Shown in pieces: positions 1-9,100 of a DNA stretch of 64,000 nucleotides (position 1 is its first letter; every line of letters starts with the position of its first letter). The stretch lies in NCBI RefSeq assembly GCF_014269025.2, contig NZ_CP077094.1, forward strand, positions 2,604,001 through 2,668,000, read 5' to 3'. The position numbers were made by a program, and so were the translations under genes. Under the pieces are notes generated by a model. That model was not told where the DNA came from and made no database searches. It was given only the letters and a program-made list of their open reading frames with translations. The stretch comes from Pseudomonas promysalinigenes. Its GTDB lineage: Bacteria > Pseudomonadota > Gammaproteobacteria > Pseudomonadales > Pseudomonadaceae.

Positions 1-198
1 GAGGTGCTGGTGCAACTGGCCGGCTCCGGGATGACCATGCTCTGCGTTACCCATGAGATGGGCTTCGCTCGGCAGGTAGCGGAGCGGGTGCTGTTTCTAG
101 AGGGTGGTCAAATCATCGAAGACAGCCCGCCGCAAGTATTCTTCAATCAACCACGCACCCCACGAGCCAAAGCATTCCTCGCTCAGATCCTGCACTGA
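1..198 (+). CDS. Amino-acid ABC transporter ATP-binding protein, C-terminal fragment
   Basis: Only the last 65 codons lie in the window; the reading frame is open at base 1 and stops at 196-198. The segment CVTHEMGFAR carries the H-loop histidine of an ABC ATPase, followed by the LFLEGGQIIEDSPP stretch and an FNQPRTPRAKAFL tail typical of polar amino-acid importers of the GlnQ/HisP type. It would energise uptake at the inner face of the cytoplasmic membrane. Walker A and B and the signature motif lie outside the window. The gamma-glutamyl hydrolase gene 298 bp downstream is on the same strand and may belong to the same uptake and breakdown module. Confidence 0.9.
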   Translation, partial: EVLVQLAGSGMTMLCVTHEMGFARQVAERVLFLEGGQIIEDSPPQVFFNQPRTPRAKAFLAQILH

Positions 199-496
199 AG
201 CGCAGATCATTGCAGCGCTGCAATGAGCCAACTGCATCGTTAAATATAATTGACCTTGGCCCCTGCCAAACCCTTGCTGGCTAAGGCTCGCAAGGAGGCA
301 AGCCCCCATGATTTGGGGGCCTGAACGCGTTTGACTCGTTTGACATATCGAACGGCTCTGGCAAGCTATCGACAAGCCCCGACCGGATTCGCCCAGTGAC
401 GAGCCGGCAGTGCTCGGGACTTCAGGCAGCACACCCAGGCCACAGGCCGTGCACCTGCACAACAACGACAGGCAGAGCCCTGTCATAAGGTGACAT
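199..496. other. Intergenic gap with no gene seen
   Basis: About 300 bases between the ABC ATPase and the amidotransferase-like gene. I see no open frame with a credible start and no strong terminator. The last 15 bases hold a good ribosome binding site (AAGGTGA) for the gene starting at 497. A promoter may lie here but no convincing hexamer pair stands out. Confidence 0.5.
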
Positions 497-1306
497 ATGT
501 CCAACAGCAACATTGGCAACAAGCAACCTTCCCTGCGCAAACCCGTCGTTCTGATGACCATGGGCAGCCAAGAGCGCAAAGGCCATGACTATCAGGTCAT
601 GACTCACAAATACATCACTCCGCTGGTCGACTTCGCCGATTGCGTCCCGGTTCTGGTGCCTACCTGCTGCGGCATCGACGACCTGGAGACCTATCTGGAC
701 ATGGCCGACGGCGTGTACCTGACCGGTGCCGGCAGTAATATCGACCCGGCGCTGTATGGCCAGGAAAACGAAACACCCGGTAAAGGCCAGGACAAGAACC
801 GCGACCTGTTCGACATCCCGCTGGTCAAGGCAGCCCTCAAGCGCGGCCTGCCGATTTTCGGCATCTGCCGTGGTATGCAGGAAATCAACGTTGCCTTGGG
901 CGGCGACATTTACCAGAAGGTCTATGCCGAGCCTGGCTTCAACGACCACCGAGAAAACCCGCAAGACCCTGTGGATGTGCAGTACGCACAAGTGCATGGG
1001 GTGAAGATCAAGCCGGGCAGCTGGCTGCGCGAAACCCTGGGTGTCGACGAGATTCGCGTGAACTCACTGCACGGCCAGGGCTTGCGCAACCTGGGTGCAG
1101 GCATCGAGCCGATCGCCCATGCCGAAGACGGCCTGGTCGAGGCAATCCACGCACCGAGCATCTCGCCTTTCCTGTTTGCCGTACAGTGGCACCCGGAATG
1201 GCAGGCAGCGCAAAACCCTGATTCGATCAAGATCTTCCAGGCTTTCGGTGATGCCTGCCGGGCGCAAGTGCGCAAAAGCCAGCTCAAGCGCCAACAGGCT
1301 GCCTGA
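497..1306 (+). CDS. Gamma-glutamyl-gamma-aminobutyrate hydrolase family protein (peptidase C26)
   Basis: A 269-residue class I glutamine-amidotransferase-like hydrolase of the PuuD/C26 family, expected to cleave gamma-glutamyl amides in the cytoplasm. The nucleophile elbow FGICRG places the catalytic cysteine at residue 124, and VQWHPEW supplies the histidine (232) and glutamate (234) of the triad, so the enzyme looks active. The length fits the family (about 250 residues). The ATG is preceded by AAGGTGA at a normal spacing. It follows an amino-acid ABC transporter on the same strand, which suggests it processes an imported or ligated amine or amino acid. The precise substrate cannot be read from the sequence. 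A hairpin terminator follows. Confidence 0.88.
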   Translation: MSNSNIGNKQPSLRKPVVLMTMGSQERKGHDYQVMTHKYITPLVDFADCVPVLVPTCCGIDDLETYLDMADGVYLTGAGSNIDPALYGQENETPGKGQDKNRDLFDIPLVKAALKRGLPIFGICRGMQEINVALGGDIYQKVYAEPGFNDHRENPQDPVDVQYAQVHGVKIKPGSWLRETLGVDEIRVNSLHGQGLRNLGAGIEPIAHAEDGLVEAIHAPSISPFLFAVQWHPEWQAAQNPDSIKIFQAFGDACRAQVRKSQLKRQQAA

Positions 1307-1338
1307 CACTCTTTTTCAGCTTCGTTAGCTTTGATCGC

Positions 1339-1359
1339 GGGGCGGCGCAAGGTCGCCCC
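1339..1359 (+). terminator. Hairpin terminator after the C26 hydrolase
   Basis: GGGGCGGC and GGTCGCCCC can pair into an 8-bp stem (one G-U) closed by a five-base loop, 30 bases after the stop codon. The following GTTCCC is only weakly U-rich, so termination may be partial. Confidence 0.5.
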
Positions 1360-1673
1360 CGTTCCCTCGGTCACCCTCTGCTGGTCCCAGAACACTTCCC
1401 GTAGGAACGGGCGGCGGGCTTGCGCCTGTCTCCGCGATCGTTTTTGAATCCCGCCAAGAGATACGATGACAAGCCTGCCGCTGAGCGGCGTTCAGGCTGC
1501 CATTCAGGTCATCGAGCACCAGTAATGACCCGTCGGCCGTGTAATCCACCACACCCATATCCCCTGACACTATCCCTTTGGAAAATGGTTTGTCCGCGTA
1601 GAGGCCGGTAACTCCCTGGGCTGCCTGTTACGCTGCGAAAAATATTCTGCAAAGGGGGCTAGTCATCCGCGAG

Positions 1674-1686
1674 GTTGTACGATAAC
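1674..1686 (+). promoter_or_regulatory. Probable operator for the galactarate operon (GntR/FadR type)
   Basis: The 13-mer GTTGTACGATAAC is an imperfect inverted repeat (GTTGT / ATAAC around ACG) of the style bound by FadR/FCD regulators. It lies 56 bp before the kdgD start. The same 12 of 13 bases recur at 8362-8374 in front of the FCD-family regulator gene that closes this locus. The two-site pattern supports autoregulation plus control of the catabolic operon. The binding protein is an inference. Confidence 0.65.
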
Positions 1687-1741
1687 TTACCTCCAACGCA
1701 AAACAACACCCTCACCCAAGCGCCTTAGGATGCCTACAACA

Positions 1742-2653
1742 ATGAATCCACAAGAACTCAAATCCATCCTCTCTCACGGCCTGCTTTCCTTCCCGGTCAC
1801 TGACTTCAACGCTCAAGGCGATTTCAACCAAGCCAGCTACATCAAACGCCTGGAGTGGCTGGCCCCGTACGGTGCCAGCGCACTCTTCGCCGCAGGTGGT
1901 ACGGGTGAGTTCTTCTCCCTGGCCGCCAGCGAGTACAGCCAGGTGATCAAGACCGCGGTCGACACCTGCGCCAAGTCGGTACCCATCCTCGCCGGCGTAG
2001 GCGGCTCGACCCGCCAGGCCATCGAGTACGCACAAGAAGCCGAGCGCCTGGGTGCCAAGGGCCTGCTGCTGCTGCCTCATTACCTCACCGAAGCCAGCCA
2101 GGACGGTGTTGCCGCGCACGTCGAGGCAGTGTGCAAATCGGTCAACATCGGGGTAGTGGTGTACAACCGCAACGTCTGCCGGCTCAATGCCAGCCTCCTG
2201 GAACAGCTGGCCGAGCGCTGCCCGAACCTGATCGGCTACAAGGACGGCCTGGGTGATATCGAGCTGATGGTGTCGATCCGTCGCCGCCTGGGTGACCGCT
2301 TCAGCTACCTGGGCGGCCTGCCGACTGCCGAGGTCTACGCAGCCGCCTACAAGGCACTGGGTGTTCCGGTTTATTCTTCGGCAGTGTTCAACTTCATCCC
2401 CAAGACCGCGATGGACTTCTACCACGCCATCGCCCGTGACGATCACGCCACCGTGGCCAAGTTGATTGACGACTTCTTCTTGCCGTACCTGGATATTCGC
2501 AACCGTAAAGCCGGCTACGCCGTGAGCATCGTCAAGGCCGGGGCCAAGATTGCCGGTTACGATGCAGGCCCAGTACGCACACCGCTGACCGACCTCACCG
2601 GCGAAGAGTACGAGATGCTCGCCGCATTGATGGACAAGATGGGCCCGCAATAA
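1742..2653 (+). CDS. kdgD: 5-dehydro-4-deoxyglucarate dehydratase
   Basis: A 303-residue member of the dihydrodipicolinate synthase/NAL superfamily. It dehydrates and decarboxylates 5-keto-4-deoxy-D-glucarate to 2,5-dioxopentanoate (alpha-ketoglutaric semialdehyde) in the cytoplasm. The Schiff-base lysine sits in IGYKDG (Lys167 from this start), and [11 protein letters not shown] matches the carboxylate-binding loop. An ATG 12 bases upstream (1730) is in frame, but TTAGGA at 1725-1730 overlaps it and is well placed for 1742, so 1742 is preferred. It is the first gene of a collinear set with a permease, garD and a semialdehyde dehydrogenase, which fixes its role. An operator-like repeat lies just upstream. 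Confidence 0.95.
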   Translation: MNPQELKSILSHGLLSFPVTDFNAQGDFNQASYIKRLEWLAPYGASALFAAGGTGEFFSLAASEYSQVIKTAVDTCAKSVPILAGVGGSTRQAIEYAQEAERLGAKGLLLLPHYLTEASQDGVAAHVEAVCKSVNIGVVVYNRNVCRLNASLLEQLAERCPNLIGYKDGLGDIELMVSIRRRLGDRFSYLGGLPTAEVYAAAYKALGVPVYSSAVFNFIPKTAMDFYHAIARDDHATVAKLIDDFFLPYLDIRNRKAGYAVSIVKAGAKIAGYDAGPVRTPLTDLTGEEYEMLAALMDKMGPQ

Positions 2654-2755
2654 GCGTGCTCTGCGGCCTGCCATTGCCGCCTCCGGAGTGGGCTGCCCCA
2701 CTCCGGCTACAACTCGTGAGCCCGCACAAAAATAACTAGTGGGAGTGATGCCAAC

Positions 2756-4120
2756 ATGCAAGCGACTAAAAAGACGCATGTGCGCTACCTGATCCTGTTC
2801 ATGCTGTTCCTGGTGACCACGATCAACTACGCAGACCGTGCAACCATCGCCATTGCAGGCTCCAGCCTGCAGAAAGACCTCGGCATCGATGCCGTCACCC
2901 TCGGGTATATTTTCTCCGCCTTCGGATGGGCGTACGTGGCCGGGCAGATACCCGGCGGCTGGCTGCTGGACCGCTTCGGCTCGAAGAACGTCTACGCCTT
3001 CAGCATTTTCACCTGGTCGCTGTTCACCCTGCTGCAGGGTTTTGTCGGCGGCCTGCCAGTTGCATGGGCAGTGGTGACCTTGTTTACCCTGCGCTTTCTC
3101 GTCGGCTTTGCCGAAGCCCCCTCGTTCCCCGGCAACGCCCGGGTCGTCGCGGCTTGGTTCCCGACCCAGGAACGCGGAACGGCTTCGGCGATCTTCAATT
3201 CAGCGCAGTATTTCGCCACCGCACTGTTTGCCCCGATCATGGGCTGGATAGTCTTCAGTTTCGGTTGGGAGCATGTGTTCGTGGTCATGGGGGCGCTGGG
3301 GATTCTGTTCTCCATGGTATGGCTCAAGACCATCTACAACCCGCGTCAGCACCCGCGCATCAGCCAAAGCGAACTGGACCACATCGAGCAAAACGGCGGC
3401 CTGGTCGACATGGACCAGAAGCGTGGTAACAGCGGCCCCAAATGGGGCTACATCAAGCAATTGCTGACCAGCCGCATGTTGCTTGGGGTGTACCTGGGCC
3501 AATACTGCATCAACGCCATCACTTACTTCTTCCTTACCTGGTTCCCTGTCTATCTGGTTCAGGAACGGGGCATGACCATCCTCAAAGCGGGCTTTATCGC
3601 CTCGCTGCCAGCGATCTGCGGCTTTATAGGTGGCGTGCTGGGCGGAGTCATCTCGGACTGGCTGCTGCGTCGCGGCAACTCGCTGACCTTCTCACGCAAG
3701 CTGCCAATCGTCTGTGGCTTGCTACTGTCCACCACCATGGTGTTCTGCAATTACGTGGATACCGAATGGATGGTGGTTGGTTTCATGACCCTGGCGTTCT
3801 TCGGCAAGGGTATCGGGGCCCTGGGCTGGGCGGTGGTGGCAGATACTTCACCCAAGCAGATCGCCGGGCTTTCGGGAGGGCTGTTCAACACCTTCGGCAA
3901 TATTGCCTCGATCACTACGCCCATCGTTATCGGCTACATCATCAGCGCCACAGGTTCGTTCAAGTGGGCCTTGGTGTATGTGGGTGCCAATGCGCTGGTG
4001 GCGGTCTTCAGCTACCTGGTGATCGTCGGCCCGATCAAGCGTATCGAGTTGCGCGAAGATGCACCGCTTTCCAATTCTGAGCCAAGCGCTAGCAGCAAGC
4101 TGGCCACCTCGCAGCACTGA
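2756..4120 (+). CDS. gudP: MFS permease for galactarate/glucarate
   Basis: A 454-residue major facilitator of the anion:cation symporter type with about 12 hydrophobic segments. The first helix ends in TTINYADRATIA, matching the NYxDR signature of the GudP/GarP hexuronate and aldarate carriers, and the loop GGWLLDRFGSK fits MFS motif A. It should import galactarate and/or glucarate with protons. It starts 102 bp after kdgD behind GGGAGTG and precedes garD by 78 bp. Only galactarate dehydratase is encoded here, so galactarate is the likely main substrate; glucarate is possible. The gudP label follows family usage and the name garP would be equally defensible. Confidence 0.88.
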   Translation: MQATKKTHVRYLILFMLFLVTTINYADRATIAIAGSSLQKDLGIDAVTLGYIFSAFGWAYVAGQIPGGWLLDRFGSKNVYAFSIFTWSLFTLLQGFVGGLPVAWAVVTLFTLRFLVGFAEAPSFPGNARVVAAWFPTQERGTASAIFNSAQYFATALFAPIMGWIVFSFGWEHVFVVMGALGILFSMVWLKTIYNPRQHPRISQSELDHIEQNGGLVDMDQKRGNSGPKWGYIKQLLTSRMLLGVYLGQYCINAITYFFLTWFPVYLVQERGMTILKAGFIASLPAICGFIGGVLGGVISDWLLRRGNSLTFSRKLPIVCGLLLSTTMVFCNYVDTEWMVVGFMTLAFFGKGIGALGWAVVADTSPKQIAGLSGGLFNTFGNIASITTPIVIGYIISATGSFKWALVYVGANALVAVFSYLVIVGPIKRIELREDAPLSNSEPSASSKLATSQH

Positions 4121-4128
4121 GTGATCAC

Positions 4129-4155
4129 GCCCGTGCCGGCAATGCCGAAACGGGC
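4129..4155 (+). terminator. Intergenic hairpin between permease and garD
   Basis: GCCCGT and ACGGGC pair, with an inner CGGC / GCCG stem around AAT. No run of T follows, so it is more likely an mRNA-stabilising or attenuating hairpin inside the operon than a full terminator. Confidence 0.4.
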
Positions 4156-4198
4156 GGATGTACAAAAAGCCTGAGAATCCGACAAGTAGGGCCCAAAC

Positions 4199-5752
4199 AT
4201 GCAGTTGATCGAACATTCCGATTCGCCCCGCTACGTACGCCTGCACGAGAACGATAACGTCGTGGTCGTAGTGAACGACGGTGGCCTAGGTGAAGGGGCG
4301 CGGTTCGCCGACGGCCTGACGCTGGTCGAAGCTGTACCACAAAGCCACAAGGTTGCGACCGTAACCATCGCGAAGGGTGAGGCGGTGCGACGTTACGGGC
4401 AAGTCATCGGCTACGCGCTGGAAGACCTGCACCAGGGCAGTTGGGTGCAGGAAAGCCAACTGGCAATGCCTGCTGCACCGGAGCTCGATAGCCTGCCGCG
4501 CTGCGACGCAGTCCCGGCTGCCCTGCCGCCACTAGAGGGCTTCACCTTCGAAGGTTTTCGCAACGCCGACGGCACTGTCGGCACCCGCAACATCCTTGGC
4601 ATCACCACCACTGTGCAATGCGTAACCGGCGTGCTGGAGCACGCGGTCAAACGTATCCGCAGCGAACTGCTGCCCAAGTATCCCAACGTCGACGACGTGA
4701 TAGCCATCACCCACAGTTACGGTTGCGGCGTGGCAATCAACGCGCGCGATGCGTACATCCCGATCCGCACTGTGCGCAACCTGGCGCGCAACCCCAACCT
4801 GGGAGGCGAAGCGCTGGTAATCAGCCTGGGCTGCGAAAAGCTCCAGGCCGGGCAGGTCATGCACGATGGCGACCCTTCGGTTGACCTAAGTGAACCGTGG
4901 CTGTATCGCTTGCAGGACGCCACACTTGGCTTCAGCGAAATGATCGAACAGATCATGGGCCTGGCCGACACCCGCCTGAAAAAACTCGACCAACGCCGCC
5001 GCGAAACCGTCCCGGCCAGCGAATTGATTCTTGGCATGCAGTGCGGTGGCAGCGACGCCTTCTCCGGCATCACCGCCAACCCGGCGCTGGGCTTTGCCGC
5101 CGACCTGCTGGTGCGTGCAGGCGCCACAGTACTGTTCTCGGAAGTGACCGAGGTGCGTGATGCCATCTACATGCTCACTTCCCGCGCCGAGAACCAAGAA
5201 GTCGCCGCCGCCTTGGTACGCGAGATGGACTGGTACGACCGTTACCTGCAACAAGGTGCGGCAGACCGTAGCGCCAACACCACGCCGGGCAACAAGAAAG
5301 GCGGCTTGTCGAATATCGTCGAAAAGTCCCTCGGTTCGATCGTCAAATCTGGCAGCGGCGCCATCCAGGGCGTCCTTGGCCCAGGTGAGCGGGTCAACCG
5401 CAAGGGCCTGATCTTCTGCGCCACCCCGGCCAGCGACTTCGTCTGCGGCACCCTGCAACTGGCTGCTGGCATGAACCTGCATGTATTCACCACTGGCCGG
5501 GGCACGCCGTATGGCTTGGCCATGGCGCCTGTGGTCAAGGTCTGTACCCGTACCGAACTGGCTCAGCGCTGGCCCGATTTGATCGACATAGACGCAGGCA
5601 GCATCGCCAGCGGTCGCTCGACCATCGAGACCCTGGGCTGGGAGCTGTTCCACTACTACCTGGACGTTGCCAGCGGCCGTAAGCAGACCTGGGCTGAACA
5701 ACACCGCCTGCATAACGACATCACCTTGTTCAATCCGGCACCCATTACCTGA
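4199..5752 (+). CDS. garD: Galactarate dehydratase
   Basis: A 517-residue member of the UxaA/GarD family, close to the 523 residues usual for GarD. It dehydrates meso-galactarate to 5-keto-4-deoxyglucarate, the substrate of KdgD encoded two genes upstream. The N-terminal roughly 95 residues form a SAF-like domain ([16 protein letters not shown]), followed by the dehydratase core with the characteristic [24 protein letters not shown] and TTGRGTPYG motifs. These are known metal and substrate-binding segments. AGGG precedes the ATG. The next gene starts 18 bp after the stop, so the two are co-transcribed. No glucarate dehydratase gene is seen in the window. Confidence 0.95.
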   Translation: MQLIEHSDSPRYVRLHENDNVVVVVNDGGLGEGARFADGLTLVEAVPQSHKVATVTIAKGEAVRRYGQVIGYALEDLHQGSWVQESQLAMPAAPELDSLPRCDAVPAALPPLEGFTFEGFRNADGTVGTRNILGITTTVQCVTGVLEHAVKRIRSELLPKYPNVDDVIAITHSYGCGVAINARDAYIPIRTVRNLARNPNLGGEALVISLGCEKLQAGQVMHDGDPSVDLSEPWLYRLQDATLGFSEMIEQIMGLADTRLKKLDQRRRETVPASELILGMQCGGSDAFSGITANPALGFAADLLVRAGATVLFSEVTEVRDAIYMLTSRAENQEVAAALVREMDWYDRYLQQGAADRSANTTPGNKKGGLSNIVEKSLGSIVKSGSGAIQGVLGPGERVNRKGLIFCATPASDFVCGTLQLAAGMNLHVFTTGRGTPYGLAMAPVVKVCTRTELAQRWPDLIDIDAGSIASGRSTIETLGWELFHYYLDVASGRKQTWAEQHRLHNDITLFNPAPIT

Positions 5753-5770
5753 TATCCCTAGGAGACCCAC

Positions 5771-7351
5771 ATGCCAGAGATCCTCGGCCACAACTTCATC
5801 GCAGGTCAACGCAGCGCCGCCGGCCCGCAACGCTTGCAGAGCCTGGACGCCACCACCGGCGAGGCCCTGCCTTACAGCTTTGCCCAAGCCACTGATGGCG
5901 AAGTCGATCAGGCCGCTAACGCTGCCAAGGCCGCTTTTGCTGAGTTCCGTCAACTGAGCCCGACGCGGCGCGCCGAATTCCTCGAAGCGATCGCCGCCGA
6001 ACTGGACGAGCTCGATGACAGTTTCGTCGCCATCGTCTGCCGCGAAACTGCCCTTCCAGCCGCTCGCATCCAGGGCGAACGCGGCCGCACCAGCGGCCAA
6101 ATGCGCCTGTTCGCCCAAGTGCTACGCCGCGGGGATTTCCTAGGGGCCCGGATCGACCTAGCCCTACCTGAGCGCAAGCCGCTGCCACGGGTCGACCTAC
6201 GTCAGATGCGCATTGGTGTCGGGCCTGTCGCGGTATTTGGCGCCAGCAACTTCCCGTTGGCCTTCTCCACCGCCGGTGGTGATACCGCAGCCGCCTTCGC
6301 CGCCGGTTGCCCGGTGGTTTTCAAGGCCCACAGCGGCCACATGGCCACCGCAGACCTGGTGGGCACGGCGATCATCCGCGCCGCCGAGCGCACCGGCATG
6401 CCCCAAGGCGTGTTCAATATGATCTTCGGCAGCCGTGTTGGCGAAACGCTTGTGAAGCACCCGGCCATCCAGGCCGTAGGCTTCACCGGCTCGCTGAACG
6501 GTGGTGACGCGTTGTGCCGCATGGCTGCAGAACGCCCACAGCCGATTCCGGTGTTCGCCGAAATGTCGAGCATCAACCCGGTGATCATCCTGCCCGGTGC
6601 CCTGGCCAAGCGTGGCGAAGCCATCGCGGGCGAATTGGCAGGCTCTGTGTGCATGGGCGCAGGCCAGTTCTGCACCAACCCAGGGATGGTAATCGGCCTG
6701 CGCTCGCCACAGTTCAGTCAACTGCTGACAAATCTGGGGCAGCAGCTGGATGCCCAAGCCGGCCAGACCATGCTCAATGCTGGCGGCCTGCGAAGCTACG
6801 TAGGCGGGTTGGAGCATTTGCAAGCCCATGCCGGCATCCAGCATCTGGCTGGTCAAGCCCAGGAAGGCAGTCAGGCCCGCGCGCAACTCTTCAAAGCCGA
6901 TGCCAGCCTGCTGATCAACGCCGATCCGCTGCTGCAGGAAGAAGTGTTCGGCCCGACCACCGTGGCTGTGGAGGTGCAGGACGACGACCAGTTGCGCGCC
7001 GCACTGCTCGGGCTGCGTGGCCAGCTTACCGCCACATTGATCGGCGAGGCTGAAGACTTCGAGGCCTATGCGTGGCTGGTGCCTTTGCTGGAGGAAAAAG
7101 TCGGCCGCATTCTAATCAACGGATACCCGACCGGCGTTGAAGTGTGCGACGCGATGGTGCATGGCGGCCCTTACCCGGCTACCTCCGATGCCCGCGGCAC
7201 GTCGGTTGGCACCCTGGCCATCGACCGTTTCCTGCGCCCGGTGTGCTATCAGAACTACCCGCAGGCGTTGCTGCCCGAAGCACTGCGCGACAGCAACCCG
7301 CTTGGGCTGCGCCGCTTGGTCAACGGGCAGTGGAGCGAAGGCTCGATTTAA
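5771..7351 (+). CDS. 2,5-dioxovalerate (alpha-ketoglutaric semialdehyde) dehydrogenase
   Basis: A 526-residue NAD(P)+-dependent aldehyde dehydrogenase that oxidises alpha-ketoglutaric semialdehyde to 2-oxoglutarate, the last step of oxidative aldarate breakdown. Conserved catalytic residues are present: Asn160 in GASNFP, Glu264 in FAEMSS and the nucleophile Cys301 in GQFCTNPG. The FPLAFSTAGGDTA and GNPVVxxNGYPTGVE-like segments are characteristic of the KGSADH type-III group found with kdgD. It is preceded by AGGAG six bases before the ATG and follows garD by 18 bp. A short GC hairpin follows the gene. Confidence 0.93.
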   Translation: MPEILGHNFIAGQRSAAGPQRLQSLDATTGEALPYSFAQATDGEVDQAANAAKAAFAEFRQLSPTRRAEFLEAIAAELDELDDSFVAIVCRETALPAARIQGERGRTSGQMRLFAQVLRRGDFLGARIDLALPERKPLPRVDLRQMRIGVGPVAVFGASNFPLAFSTAGGDTAAAFAAGCPVVFKAHSGHMATADLVGTAIIRAAERTGMPQGVFNMIFGSRVGETLVKHPAIQAVGFTGSLNGGDALCRMAAERPQPIPVFAEMSSINPVIILPGALAKRGEAIAGELAGSVCMGAGQFCTNPGMVIGLRSPQFSQLLTNLGQQLDAQAGQTMLNAGGLRSYVGGLEHLQAHAGIQHLAGQAQEGSQARAQLFKADASLLINADPLLQEEVFGPTTVAVEVQDDDQLRAALLGLRGQLTATLIGEAEDFEAYAWLVPLLEEKVGRILINGYPTGVEVCDAMVHGGPYPATSDARGTSVGTLAIDRFLRPVCYQNYPQALLPEALRDSNPLGLRRLVNGQWSEGSI

Positions 7352-7407
7352 AGGCTCTGAAACGCGCACGCTCCGCACGTGCGCTAACGCTGCTCAGTGA
7401 ACTAGGG

Positions 7408-7424
7408 GGGTCGCTTTGCGGCCC
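7408..7424 (+). terminator. Hairpin terminator after the galactarate operon
   Basis: GGGTCGC TTT GCGGCCC forms a 7-bp stem (one G-U) with a TTT loop about 60 bases after the last operon gene. An almost identical hairpin lies at 47877-47893 after another gene, so this is a recurrent intergenic terminator type in this genome. Confidence 0.5.
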
Positions 7425-7565
7425 TTTGCCCGCATAAGGCTGAGTACAAGGTCCGAGCAGGCCTTGGATTGACAGCATTATGCGGGCGTTTCCAGCATCA
7501 ACCTTCTACAGAGTGGGGTGCATGCGGATTTACTTGCGAAGAGACCGGCACAAGCTCTTGAGCAA

Positions 7566-8315
7566 TCAGGCCCCTTGCGCCTCGGCTTGCTCATGGGCCT
7601 GACGCAAACGCTCGCGGCTATTGCTCAGATGCATGCGCATGGCCATTTTCGCCCCTTCGCTGTCGCGCCGCGAAATGCTTTCATAGATCGCTTCATGTTC
7701 ATGCATCAGTCGGCTCATGTAGTGGGCCTGGTCGTCGTGGGCCAAACGTGCCGAATTCAACCGGGTACGCGGAATGATACTGGTGCCCAAGTGGTTGAGA
7801 ATATCAGCGAAGTAATGGTTGCCGCTGGCCTGGGCAATACGTAAATGGAACTGGAAGTCTGCCGACACCGCATCGTTGGCGTGGGCAGCACCCTCGTTGA
7901 GTTCGTCCAGCGCCGCGCGCATACCCGCCAGTTCTTCATCGCTGCGCCGCTGTGCCGCAAGGCCCGCCGCTTCGATTTCCAGGGCGATGCGCAGCTCCAG
8001 CACCGCCAGCACCTCGCGCAAGGTAACCACGGTCGCCGGGTCGATTCGAAAGCCGCCAGTCGCTGGTGCATCCAGCACGAAGGTGCCGATACCGTGTCGC
8101 GTCTCGACTTGCCCCGCCGCCTGCAGCCGGGAGATCGCCTCACGCACCACGGTGCGGCTGACACCCTCCTCGGCCATGATCTGCGATTCGGTCGGTAGCT
8201 TGTCGCCGCGCTTGAGTTGGCCGCTGCGAATGCGCTCGGTCAGCACCGTGACCAGTTCCTGAGCCAGACTGCGCGGCTTGCGCCGGGTCCTAGCCTGTAC
8301 CTGCTGCTCTGTCAT
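7566..8315 (-). CDS. FadR/GntR-family regulator with FCD domain, probable aldarate regulator
   Basis: A 249-residue transcription factor. Residues about 15-75 form a GntR winged helix (LPTESQIMAEEGVSRTVVREAISRL), and the remainder is an all-helical FCD ligand domain (ALEIEAAGLAAQRRSDEEL, then ADFQFHLRIAQASGN with the metal-binding D and H positions). The ATG at 8315 is used because AAGGTGA lies before it and the family normally begins close to the helix-turn-helix; another ATG at 8348 would add 11 unusual residues. It is transcribed toward the galactarate operon. An operator-like repeat matching the one before kdgD lies 47 bp upstream, suggesting it represses both itself and the operon until an aldarate intermediate binds. 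Confidence 0.88.
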   Translation of the reverse strand: MTEQQVQARTRRKPRSLAQELVTVLTERIRSGQLKRGDKLPTESQIMAEEGVSRTVVREAISRLQAAGQVETRHGIGTFVLDAPATGGFRIDPATVVTLREVLAVLELRIALEIEAAGLAAQRRSDEELAGMRAALDELNEGAAHANDAVSADFQFHLRIAQASGNHYFADILNHLGTSIIPRTRLNSARLAHDDQAHYMSRLMHEHEAIYESISRRDSEGAKMAMRMHLSNSRERLRQAHEQAEAQGA

Positions 8316-8619
8316 GCCGTGTATTTCACCTTGAAAGACAGCGCCCATGATAGCGCAAGCAGTTGTACGATCACATACACCCTATGCGGTATTTCACGCT
8401 CGCGCTTTATGTCGCTGGATTACCCTAATTGTTCGCTTTGCCTAAAGGGGTTGCCAGGGCCGGTCGGTGACAATGGATAGCCGCCATTGCCCTAAGTAGT
8501 GAGCGCTAAGAGAAACCCATGGGCACCCGCTAGGTCACAGCCTGATGGGAAAATGCTGGCCCCCAAGTTTCGCAAGCACAGGCAAACTCCTTTGATCTTC
8601 AGATGCTTAGGACAGCAAC
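8316..8619. other. Divergent promoter region of the regulator gene
   Basis: About 300 bases without a credible gene. It holds the operator-like repeat at 8362-8374 near the regulator gene. On the plus strand it supplies TTAGGA, the ribosome binding site for the small secreted protein at 8620. Confidence 0.5.
8362..8374 (+). promoter_or_regulatory. Second copy of the operator-like repeat, before the FCD regulator
   Basis: GTTGTACGATCAC matches 12 of 13 bases of the repeat at 1674-1686 before kdgD. It lies 47 bp upstream of the chosen start of the FCD regulator, a position suited to negative autoregulation. Confidence 0.65.
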
Positions 8620-8949
8620 ATGCGACCCATTCGAGCTACAGTAGCCGTCTTCTCACTCACCGCCTTGGCCTTCGGCGCACACGCCAAGCCGCTTGATCAG
8701 AACGACCGCAAAGTGTGTGGTTGGGGCTCGCAAATCGCCGCCGAAGCCCAGCAGGCGAAGCTTTCGGGTGTGACACTGTACGCCACCCGCAAGAAGCTGC
8801 AAGTCCGACGCTTCGCCAAACCTTGGATGCGCATGACCGCCTTCGGGATCACAGAACAGACCTACAACAGCCGCTCCAGGCTACCACCGGCTGCAATCAA
8901 GAAAACCTACTATGAGCAATGCATCCAGCACGCGATAGCGAAAAAATAA
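8620..8949 (+). CDS. Small secreted hypothetical protein
   Basis: A 109-residue protein that I do not recognise. Residues 1-22 form a clear Sec signal peptide (hydrophobic core VAVFSLTALAFGA ending AHA before KPLDQ), so the mature product of about 87 residues is periplasmic or secreted. It is basic and contains two cysteines (in KVCGWG and YEQCIQ) that could form a disulfide. TTAGGA lies eight bases before the ATG. A perfect ANR/FNR-type palindrome begins within its stop codon, which may act as a weak terminator for this gene or as a regulatory site for the next one. Confidence 0.7.
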   Translation: MRPIRATVAVFSLTALAFGAHAKPLDQNDRKVCGWGSQIAAEAQQAKLSGVTLYATRKKLQVRRFAKPWMRMTAFGITEQTYNSRSRLPPAAIKKTYYEQCIQHAIAKK

Positions 8950-8965
8950 TTGATATGGATCAATT
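8948..8965 (+). promoter_or_regulatory. Perfect ANR/FNR-type binding site
   Basis: The bases AATTGAT-ATGG-ATCAATT form a perfect 7-bp inverted repeat, with the core TTGAT-N4-ATCAA (8950-8963) identical to the FNR/ANR consensus. It lies 137 bp before the LysR gene at 9101. A possible -10 (AATATT near 8990) would put the site close to -41 to -45, the activating position. The site overlaps the stop codon of the upstream gene, so a terminator role for an A/T-rich stem followed by TTGTTTA is the alternative. Confidence 0.6.
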
Positions 8966-9100
8966 GTTTATAGAGCATTCTTCATCCTGAATATTTCACA
9001 TTTCACGTGAAGTGCATGCCCTCTTTGCACCTAAATACGCCTTGGGCGAAATTCGTTAGACTGATCTGACTCCAATTCAGCCGACGAAAGCATTCGCCCC

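Noticed and set aside
1396..1440. REP-like segment after the C26 hydrolase gene
   Set aside because: TAGGAACGGG and GGGCTTGCG resemble REP parts, but the palindrome is broken; not confident enough to annotate.
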